In this document: positions 58,174 to 64,000 of the stretch, piece by piece
How positions within the stretch are numbered: the stretch's first letter is position 1
Layout: each line of letters begins with the position of its first letter
From: Cryobacterium sp. MP_M3
GTDB lineage: Bacteria > Actinomycetota > Actinomycetes > Actinomycetales > Microbacteriaceae
DNA length: 64,000 nt
NCBI RefSeq assembly: GCF_015752155.1
Contig: NZ_JADOVI010000001.1
Location: forward strand, 62,001 to 126,000
Direction of reading: 5' to 3'
The notes under the pieces: model-generated
Told to the model about the DNA's origin: nothing
Databases searched by the model: none
Seen by the model: only the letters and a program-made list of their open reading frames with translations
Made by a program: the position numbers and the translations under genes

Positions 58174-59199
58174 GTGACCTATCTCCCCGCTGACACCAGA
58201 CACGACTCCATGCCCTACCGCCGCACCGGGCGGAGCGGCCTCAAACTCCCCGCCATCTCCCTGGGGCTGTGGCAGAACTTCGGCGACACCACGTCGCGCC
58301 AGACCCAGCGGGACATCCTGCGCCGCGCGTTCGACCTCGGGGTGACCCACTTCGACCTCGCCAACAACTACGGCCCGCCCTACGGCAGCGCCGAGACGAA
58401 CTTCGGCGCGCACCTGCGGCAGGATTTCTCCGCGCACCGTGACGAACTGGTCATCTCCACCAAGGCCGGCTACGACATGTGGCCGGGACCGTACGGCGAG
58501 TGGGGATCCCGCAAGTCGGTGCTTGCCAGCCTGGACCAGTCGCTCGGCCGGATGGGCGTCGACTACGTCGACGTGTTCTACTCGCACCGCGCCGACCCCG
58601 ACACGCCGCTCGAGGAGACCATGGGCGCCCTGCACACCGCGGTCACCAGCGGCAAGGCCCTCTACGCCGGCGTGTCGTCCTATTCGCCCGAGCGCACCCG
58701 GCAGGCCGCGGAGATCCTCGCCGGCCTGGGCACCCCGCTGCTGATCCACCAGCCCTCCTACTCGATGGCCAACCGCTGGGTCGAGACCGAACTCCTCGGC
58801 ACCCTCGACGAGCTCGGCGTCGGCTGCATCGCGTTCTCGCCGCTGGCCCAGGGGCTGCTCACCGACCGCTACCTGCACGGGGTGCCCGAGGGCTCGCGGG
58901 CAGCCCGCCCCGGCTCGATGAGCAAGGACATGATCAACGAGGAGACGCTCGGGCACATCCGGGCGCTCACCGCGATCGCGGCCGACCGCGGGCAGTCGCT
59001 CGCGCAGCTCGCGCTGGCCTGGGTGCTGCGGCGCCGCGAGGTCACGTCCGCCCTGGTCGGGGCGTCATCCGTCGCCCAGCTGGAGACGAACCTGGCCGCC
59101 CTGGACAACCTGGCCTTCGACGACGAGGAACTCGCCCGCATCGACCTGCACGCGGTCGACCTGGGCATCAACCTCTGGGCTCAGTCGGCCGCCGTCTAG
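58174..59199 (+). CDS. Aldo/keto reductase (YghZ/Gpr, L-glyceraldehyde 3-phosphate reductase type)
   Basis: A 341-residue NADPH-dependent reductase. The catalytic tetrad is in FDLANNYGPPYGSAE (Asp, Tyr), ISTKAGYDMWPGPYGEWGSRK (Lys) and DVFYSHRADPDTPLEETMG (His). The STKAGYDMWPGPYG block is diagnostic for the YghZ group, which reduces methylglyoxal and L-glyceraldehyde 3-phosphate. GTG at 58174 starts VTYLPADTRHDSMPYRRTG; ATG at 58210 is an alternative. The stop overlaps the convergent APC permease stop by 4 bp. Confidence 0.9.
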   Translation: MTYLPADTRHDSMPYRRTGRSGLKLPAISLGLWQNFGDTTSRQTQRDILRRAFDLGVTHFDLANNYGPPYGSAETNFGAHLRQDFSAHRDELVISTKAGYDMWPGPYGEWGSRKSVLASLDQSLGRMGVDYVDVFYSHRADPDTPLEETMGALHTAVTSGKALYAGVSSYSPERTRQAAEILAGLGTPLLIHQPSYSMANRWVETELLGTLDELGVGCIAFSPLAQGLLTDRYLHGVPEGSRAARPGSMSKDMINEETLGHIRALTAIAADRGQSLAQLALAWVLRRREVTSALVGASSVAQLETNLAALDNLAFDDEELARIDLHAVDLGINLWAQSAAV

Positions 59200-60776
59200 G
59201 CCTCCTGCTGCGGCACGACCCCGTCCGTTCGGCGCGGCAGGGTCGTGCCGCGGAAGAACGGCGGATGCACCCTCCACCAGACCAGCATCAGCACGGCCCC
59301 GAGCAGCATCGCTCCGATCCCCACTACCGCGACGGCGCCGATGCCGAAGATCGTGACGTTGTTGCCGTTGTCGTCCTGCAACCAGTCGGGCAGGGCGTAC
59401 TGCGCCAGCCCGTAGCCGAACGCGGCGGTGAGCATCAGGCCGCCGAGCAGCGGGAAGACCCCGCGCATGATCACATTCCGGAACGACGACCACAGGGTCT
59501 TGCGGTAGAACCAGACGCAGGCGTAGCCGGTCAGCCCGTAGTAGAAGGCGATCATCAGGCCGACCGAGCCGATCAGGGCGCCCAGGAGCCGGGGGCTGAT
59601 CAGCGTGAACAGAACGTAGAAGCCGATCGAGACAGCCCCCATCGCCACGGTCGACCAGGTCGGGGTGAGGAACCGGGGGTGGATCCGGGCGAACCGTTCC
59701 GGCAGGGCCCGGTAGACGGCCATCGACAGTGCGGTGCGTGCGGTCGGCAGGATCGTGGTCTGGGTCGACGCGGACGCCGAGGTCAGGATGGACGCGGCCA
59801 GCAGCAGCATCGCGATGTTGCCCAGCACGCTGTTGCCGAACAGCGCCGGTCCGATGGCGGTGAAGACGTCCGCCGAGTTCGCGTCATTGCCGAGCCCGAT
59901 CCCGTCGGTACCGACCCCGGCGAACGCGATCGCGGCGACCGTGACGAGGGCGTAGGTGCCGAGCAGCAGGAAGGTGCTGATCACGGCGGCGCGGCCGGGG
60001 GTGGTGCCGGGGTCCTCCGTCTCCTCGTTCACGGAGACGGCGGTGTCCCAGCCCCAGTAGATGAAGACGGCGGTGAGCACGGCCGGGGCGATCACGGTGC
60101 CGAAGTCGAGGGTGAACGGGTTGAACCAGTCCAGGCTGGGCGTGAGGGAGTAGCTCTCGGCGCTCCCCGAGTAGACGCGCACCAGCGCGTACACGGCGAA
60201 CATGACCAGCACGATCACCTCGATCGCCAGCAGCCAGTACTGGATCCGTGCGGAGAGTTCGATGCCGCGGTAGCAGATGTAGGTCATCACGGTGATCCAC
60301 AGCACCCCGGCGACGGTGGACCAGAACTGGTCGTTGGCCAGATCTGCGACCCCGGTCAGGCCGAGGTCGCCCAGGAAGACGAACGAATAGGAGCCGGCGA
60401 CCTGGGCCAGGTTGGCCATCACGATCACGTCGGCGGCGATGATGCCCCAGCCGCCGAGCCAGCCGGTGATCGGGCCGAATGCCCGGCTCGCCCAGGTGAA
60501 CGTGGTGCCGCAGTCCGGTTCGGCCTTGTTCAGCTCCTGGTAGGCGACGGCGATCAGGTACATCGGGATGAAAGCCAGCAGCACGATGCCGGGCGCCTTG
60601 ACCCCGGCCAGGAGCGCGCCGCCGCTGGCCACGATGAAGCCCAGGCTCGCGGCGAGGCTGTAGGCCGGCGCGGTGGAGGCCATCCCGACGACGATGCTCG
60701 ACACCAGGCCGAGCGCGCCGCCCTTCAGGCCTTTGCTGTCGACCTGGTCCGGCTGCGGGGGAACGGTGTCGGTCAT
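59196..60776 (-). CDS. APC superfamily amino acid permease
   Basis: A 526-residue permease with about twelve membrane spans. The start of the fold is KGLKGGALGLVSSIVVGMASTAPAYSLAASLG, typical of the group, and CGTTFTWASRAFGPITGWLGGWGIIAADVIVM and WGWDTAVSVNEETEDPGTTPGRAAV follow. It exchanges or imports amino acids or polyamines; the substrate is unknown. ATG at 60776 has GGGAG upstream; a TTG at 60788 is possible but inside the ribosome site. It is convergent with the aldo/keto reductase gene with overlapping stops. Confidence 0.88.
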   Translation of the reverse strand: MTDTVPPQPDQVDSKGLKGGALGLVSSIVVGMASTAPAYSLAASLGFIVASGGALLAGVKAPGIVLLAFIPMYLIAVAYQELNKAEPDCGTTFTWASRAFGPITGWLGGWGIIAADVIVMANLAQVAGSYSFVFLGDLGLTGVADLANDQFWSTVAGVLWITVMTYICYRGIELSARIQYWLLAIEVIVLVMFAVYALVRVYSGSAESYSLTPSLDWFNPFTLDFGTVIAPAVLTAVFIYWGWDTAVSVNEETEDPGTTPGRAAVISTFLLLGTYALVTVAAIAFAGVGTDGIGLGNDANSADVFTAIGPALFGNSVLGNIAMLLLAASILTSASASTQTTILPTARTALSMAVYRALPERFARIHPRFLTPTWSTVAMGAVSIGFYVLFTLISPRLLGALIGSVGLMIAFYYGLTGYACVWFYRKTLWSSFRNVIMRGVFPLLGGLMLTAAFGYGLAQYALPDWLQDDNGNNVTIFGIGAVAVVGIGAMLLGAVLMLVWWRVHPPFFRGTTLPRRTDGVVPQQEA

Positions 60777-60881
60777 CGGTGCTCCCAACGGTGGGCGAGG
60801 TGGCTAGTGACTGTTCTACCCCCGTTTGGCACCCGCCGCACCGGCCGGATGTACCGGCGGGGCGGGCAGGGGCCGCGGCGC

Positions 60882-62450
60882 TCAGAACTCGGGCATGAAG
60901 CTCTGCCAGACCGCACGCCGTTCCCCGCGCGGGTCCGACTCGATCCTGTCCTCCTCGTCGATGATCAAGGTCAGGCGTTCGGTCTCGGTGTAGGTCGGCC
61001 AGGTGTCGTCCGGCCGGCCGGTGACGGCGAAACGCAGCCAGTGCCGCCGCATCCCTTCCCCGGCGCCGATGAACGCCGCGCGGCCGCCGAGCAGGCTCAT
61101 CGCCCGGGCGAAGGGGGCGTCGACCTGCTCGAACAGGGCGAACAGTTCCAGGCCGTGGGTGGCGCCGATGCCGAGCAGGTGCATGAGCCGGGGGGCCAGG
61201 TCGAACCGGTACACGTAGACCGGCGCCACCCGGGAGTGCAGTTCGCCGATCTGCATGCTCGGGTACCAGAACACGAAGTCGCCGCCGAAGTCGACGGCCG
61301 ACCGGTTCGCCGGCAGCCGGGAGTACACCGCCCGCATCGCGTCGTGCGAGGCCACGGGGGCGTTGTCGTAGACGGACACGATCCGCCACGGCGACCGGGG
61401 GAGGATGTCCACTCGGCCCCGGAACAGCGAGCCCTCCCGCTCGTTCGTGCCGATGATCAGCGGCACCCGGTGCGCCCGCCCGTGCCGGAACGCGTCGAGC
61501 GGCCGTTCGGGCAGGAAGTCGCCGTCCACGACGGGCACCAGGCAGAACGTGCCGGGGTTGGCGTCGGGGGTGCGGGATTGCACGACCACGGCCGCGCGGG
61601 TCAGGTCGGCGACCTCAGCGGAGCAGAGCAGGTCATTCGGGTCGGCCTGCTCCTCGCTGGGAACCTCGGTGATCGCCCGCAGCTCGTCGACGAATTCCGC
61701 GGCCCAGCCGTCGGTGAGCGCGGTGGAGAACGCGGCGTTCGTCGGGGCGCTCTGCGCGATCGCCCGGGCGAACAAGCCCGTGGCGCTCGGTGTCGCCATC
61801 AGCGTGATCACCGCGTTGCCGCCGGCTGATTCGCCGAACACCGTCACGTTGTGCGGGTTGCCGCCGAAGGCACGGATGTTGTCCCGCACCCATTGCAGGG
61901 CGGCCACCTGGTCGCGCAGCCCGAGATTGCTCTCGAGGGGTCGCTCCGGCGTCGAGTACCGGCTGAAGTCGAGGTAGCCGAGCGCGCCGAGCCGGTAGTT
62001 GAAGCTGACGTAGACGACCCGGCCGCTCCGCACGAAGCGTTCGCCGCGGCCGGCGAATTCCTGCGACGAGCCCACGCTGTACCCGCCGCCGTGGATGAAC
62101 ACCATCACCGGCCGGCCCAGCCGTTTGCGGGAGGGCGCCGCCGGGCGCAGCACGTTGATGGTCAGGCAGTCCTCGCCGGCGGGCACCTTCGGCCCGGCCC
62201 CCTTGAACTGGCCCTTGTACGGTTGCGGCGCGATCCGCCCGAACGCCGACGCGTCCCGGATGCCGTCCCACGGCACGACGGGCTGGGGCGCGCGGAACCG
62301 GTACTCGCCCACCGGCGGAGCGGCGTAGGGGATCCCGCGCCAGGCCAGCATGCCGTCCTCCTGCACGCCGCGCACGATGCCGCCGGTGACCCGCACATCC
62401 AGGCGGCCAGGCAGCGGCACCGGTGTGTCGTAGGCCAGGATCGCGCTCAT
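60882..62450 (-). CDS. Type B carboxylesterase/lipase
   Basis: A 522-residue esterase of the cholinesterase-like family. It has the oxyanion-hole VFIHGGGYSVGSSQ (118-130), nucleophile S208 in VFGESAGGNAV, acid E339 in GTNEREGSLF and base H432 in GATHGLELFALF, so it should be active. No signal peptide is evident, which suggests a cytoplasmic enzyme acting on small esters or carbamates. It lies 105 bp upstream of the APC permease gene on the same strand and 68 bp after the flavoprotein gene, so these may share a transcript. Confidence 0.9.
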   Translation of the reverse strand: MSAILAYDTPVPLPGRLDVRVTGGIVRGVQEDGMLAWRGIPYAAPPVGEYRFRAPQPVVPWDGIRDASAFGRIAPQPYKGQFKGAGPKVPAGEDCLTINVLRPAAPSRKRLGRPVMVFIHGGGYSVGSSQEFAGRGERFVRSGRVVYVSFNYRLGALGYLDFSRYSTPERPLESNLGLRDQVAALQWVRDNIRAFGGNPHNVTVFGESAGGNAVITLMATPSATGLFARAIAQSAPTNAAFSTALTDGWAAEFVDELRAITEVPSEEQADPNDLLCSAEVADLTRAAVVVQSRTPDANPGTFCLVPVVDGDFLPERPLDAFRHGRAHRVPLIIGTNEREGSLFRGRVDILPRSPWRIVSVYDNAPVASHDAMRAVYSRLPANRSAVDFGGDFVFWYPSMQIGELHSRVAPVYVYRFDLAPRLMHLLGIGATHGLELFALFEQVDAPFARAMSLLGGRAAFIGAGEGMRRHWLRFAVTGRPDDTWPTYTETERLTLIIDEEDRIESDPRGERRAVWQSFMPEF

Positions 62451-62481
62451 GCCGTCCTCGTCTCCTCTTGCTGGCCTTCTC

Positions 62482-62505
62482 GGTGCTGGTGCTGGTGCTG
62501 GTGCG
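62482..62505. repeat. (GGTGCT)4 tandem hexamer upstream of the esterase gene
   Basis: Four units of GGTGCT (the last ending GGTGCG) in the 68-bp gap between the flavoprotein stop and the esterase start. No clear promoter is seen here. Confidence 0.7.
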
Positions 62506-62518
62506 GCCGGTGGCGCCG

Positions 62519-63253
62519 CTACCGGTATTCCGGGTTCGCCTGGAAGCCGAATCGCTCGCCCTTGTCCCAGTCCTGGCGCAGGTTGCCGTAGGCGGGGATC
62601 CCCCCGTTGGCCTTGAGGATCGCGGCCAGGTGCATGAGGTTCCAGGTCATGAAGGTGGTGTTGCGGTTGGTGAAGTCGTTCTCCGGCCCGCCGGAGCCCG
62701 GGTCGAGGTAGCTCGGGCCCGGGCCGATCTCGCCGATCCAGCCGGAATCCGCCGCGGGCGGGATCGTGTAGCCGATGTGCTGCAGGCTGTAGAGGATGTT
62801 CGATGCGCAGTGTTTCACGCCGTCCTCGTTGCCGGTGATGATCGCCCCGCCAACTTTGCCGTAATAGACGTACTGGCCCTTGTCGTTGAATTCGCCGCTC
62901 ATCGCGTAGAGCCGTTCGATGATCCGCTTGGTGACCGAGCCGTTGTCGCCGAGCCAGATCGGCCCGCCGATGACGAGGATGTCGGAGGTGCGCACCTTGT
63001 CGAACAGGGCCGGCCAGGCATCCGTCCTCCAGCCGTGCTCGGTCATGTCGGGGTAGACGCCGGTGGCGATCTCATGGTCGACCGCCCGGAGCGTTTCGAC
63101 GTAGACGCCCTGCTCGTGCATGATCGCCGCGCTGAGGTTCATGATGCCCTGCGTGTGGCTGACCTCGGGGCTGCGTTTCAAGGTGCAGTTGATGAACAGG
63201 GCCCGCAGGCCGGAGTACTCGAAGGATGCCTGGGTGTTGCGGGTCGGGGTCAT
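62519..63253 (-). CDS. NADPH-dependent FMN reductase-like flavodoxin-fold protein
   Basis: A 244-residue flavoprotein. The flavodoxin-like pattern is clear: LRALFINCTLKRSPEVSHTQGI (phosphate loop), TSDILVIGGPIWLGDNGSVTKRIIERLYAM and GGAIITGNEDGVKHCASNILYSLQHIGYTIPPAADSGWIGEIGPGPSYLD. Relatives reduce quinones, azo dyes or FMN with NAD(P)H. ATG at 63253 is used rather than the frame start at 63331, which lies in the divergent promoter; AAAACT stands 6 nt upstream. It is divergent from the MFS gene. Confidence 0.82.
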   Translation of the reverse strand: MTPTRNTQASFEYSGLRALFINCTLKRSPEVSHTQGIMNLSAAIMHEQGVYVETLRAVDHEIATGVYPDMTEHGWRTDAWPALFDKVRTSDILVIGGPIWLGDNGSVTKRIIERLYAMSGEFNDKGQYVYYGKVGGAIITGNEDGVKHCASNILYSLQHIGYTIPPAADSGWIGEIGPGPSYLDPGSGGPENDFTNRNTTFMTWNLMHLAAILKANGGIPAYGNLRQDWDKGERFGFQANPEYR

Positions 63254-63337
63254 GGCGCCAGTTTTGCACCGGCCCCGGGCTCCGGCTAGGGGTCCCGGCC
63301 GGGCGAGGTCCCTTTGCCCGGGCTCCGTCATCGGGGC

Positions 63338-63343
63338 TATAAT
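63338..63343 (+). promoter_or_regulatory. -10 box TATAAT of a probable leaderless promoter for the MFS gene
   Basis: TATAAT, 5 nt (TCGGC), then GTG at 63349. The best match to the consensus in the window. Confidence 0.55.
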
Positions 63344-63348
63344 TCGGC

Positions 63349-64000
63349 GTGACTCCCCGCCAGCGCCGCGTCCTGATCGTGGCCATCCTGTCGTCCTTCG
63401 TGGCCTTCCTCGACGGCTCCGTCATCAACGTGGCGCTGCCCGCGATCGGGCGGGAGTTCGGCGGCGACCTGGCCCTGCAACAGTGGGTGGTCGACGGCTA
63501 CCTGCTCTCCCTCGGCGCGCTGATCCTCGTGGCCGGTTCCCTCTCCGACACCTACGGCCGGGTGCGGGTGCTGCGGGCGGGCCTGATCTGGTTCGGGATC
63601 ACCTCGCTGGCCTGCGCCGTGGCGCCGCTGGGGACCCTGCTGGTGGTGGCCAGGATCCTGCAGGGCGTGGCGGCCGCGCTGCTGGTGCCGAGCTCCCTCG
63701 CCCTGATCACCTCCACCTTCTCCGGCCCGGCGCAGGGTAAGGCGATCGGCGCCTGGACCGGCTGGACCGGCATCGCCGGCATCGCGGGGCCGGTGCTCGG
63801 CGGCGTCATGGTCGACACGATCGGCTGGCGCTTCGTCTTCGGGATCAACGTGCTGCCCATCCTGGTCACCCTGATCGTGCTGGCCCGGATCGACGAGCCG
63901 GCGCGCACCGGCCCGGCCGCCCGGATCGACCTCGCGGGCGCGGGGCTGGCCGTCGTCGGCCTGGGCGCCCCCGTCTTCGCGCTGATCGAGCAGGGCCGAC
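63349..64000 (+). CDS. MFS drug:H+ antiporter (DHA2/EmrB-QacA type), cut by window end
   Basis: The first 217 residues of a multidrug-type exporter, open to the last base. It has VAILSSFVAFLDGSVINVALPAIGREFG in the first span (the D-x-x-x-x-N-V-A-L-P pattern of 14-span drug exporters), WVVDGYLLSLGALILVAGSLSDTYGRVRV with the MFS loop motif, and GWTGIAGIAGPVLGG, the antiporter motif C. The start is GTG at 63349, next to a TATAAT box. Its ligand is unknown. The divergent flavoprotein may be its partner in resistance to a reactive compound. Confidence 0.88.
   Translation, partial: MTPRQRRVLIVAILSSFVAFLDGSVINVALPAIGREFGGDLALQQWVVDGYLLSLGALILVAGSLSDTYGRVRVLRAGLIWFGITSLACAVAPLGTLLVVARILQGVAAALLVPSSLALITSTFSGPAQGKAIGAWTGWTGIAGIAGPVLGGVMVDTIGWRFVFGINVLPILVTLIVLARIDEPARTGPAARIDLAGAGLAVVGLGAPVFALIEQGR

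Noticed and set aside
1-64000. Prophage, insertion sequence, integrase, tRNA or rRNA genes
   Set aside because: I found no transposase, integrase or structural phage gene, and no convincing cloverleaf or rRNA segment by eye; a tRNA scan was not possible, so a single tRNA could have been missed.

Overview
The window is 64 kb of very GC-rich, gene-dense DNA from a high-GC actinobacterium. Several features fit a member of the Microbacteriaceae, possibly a Cryobacterium relative: coenzyme F420 genes, many GTG starts, TANNNT boxes placed about 6 nt before start codons, DUF3151, DUF3052 and Rv2629-like proteins, and heavy use of the octamer CGGATGCC/GGCATCCG. The genus is an inference. I see no rRNA, tRNA, prophage, insertion sequence or CRISPR array, so this looks like ordinary chromosome with small accessory pieces. 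It is cut at both ends, in an AEC-type transporter on the left and an MFS transporter on the right.

Left part (1-12 kb): a membrane-anchored ABM-fold protein and exodeoxyribonuclease III are followed by an F420 block. The block holds an F420-dependent LLM oxidoreductase, cofE (without the nitroreductase domain of mycobacterial FbiB), an alpha/beta hydrolase, cofC, and, after a fructose PTS gene, a minus-strand operon of binding protein, permease, ATPase and cofD. Its three ABC genes match the proposed F420-0 transporter cassette. A MocR-type regulator sits at 12.2-13.6 kb and is divergent from a ten-kilobase operon (13.8-24.0 kb). That operon encodes beta-ureidopropionase, dihydropyrimidinase, a second LLM/F420-type oxidoreductase, a four-gene ABC importer, an omega-amino acid aminotransferase and an acylating semialdehyde dehydrogenase. 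Together these can take dihydrouracil to acetyl-CoA. No classical dihydropyrimidine dehydrogenase is present, and the LLM enzyme is the obvious candidate for that first step.

Middle part (24-45 kb): a LysR regulator, a 40-residue membrane microprotein, pyrE with a proline/alanine-rich membrane protein, a HAD phosphatase, a manganese pair (mntH-mntR with a palindromic operator over the mntH start), a SpoU methyltransferase, and an 8.4-kb gene for a cell-wall protein of about 17 DUF11 repeats ending in LAHTG, a likely class E sortase signal. An NTF2-like protein, an Rv2629-like baeRF protein and a DUF3052 protein follow. Two YhgE/Pip exporters then lie back to back, each paired with an ABC ATPase that has lost catalytic residues. 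They share a promoter region carrying two copies of a TetR-type palindrome, with a tetR gene at the end of the right-hand operon.

Right part (48-64 kb): DUF3151-purA, a GNAT acetyltransferase, an EamA transporter, chorismate mutase with an SDR, a DUF559 nuclease-like gene, purL, a TMEM175-type channel, an aldo/keto reductase, an APC permease, a type B carboxylesterase, an FMN-reductase-like flavoprotein and the truncated MFS gene. The spaces between genes hold at least two families of about 60-75 bp palindromes, a (GGGAGC)n array able to form G-quadruplexes, and hairpins built from inverted CGGATGCC octamers.
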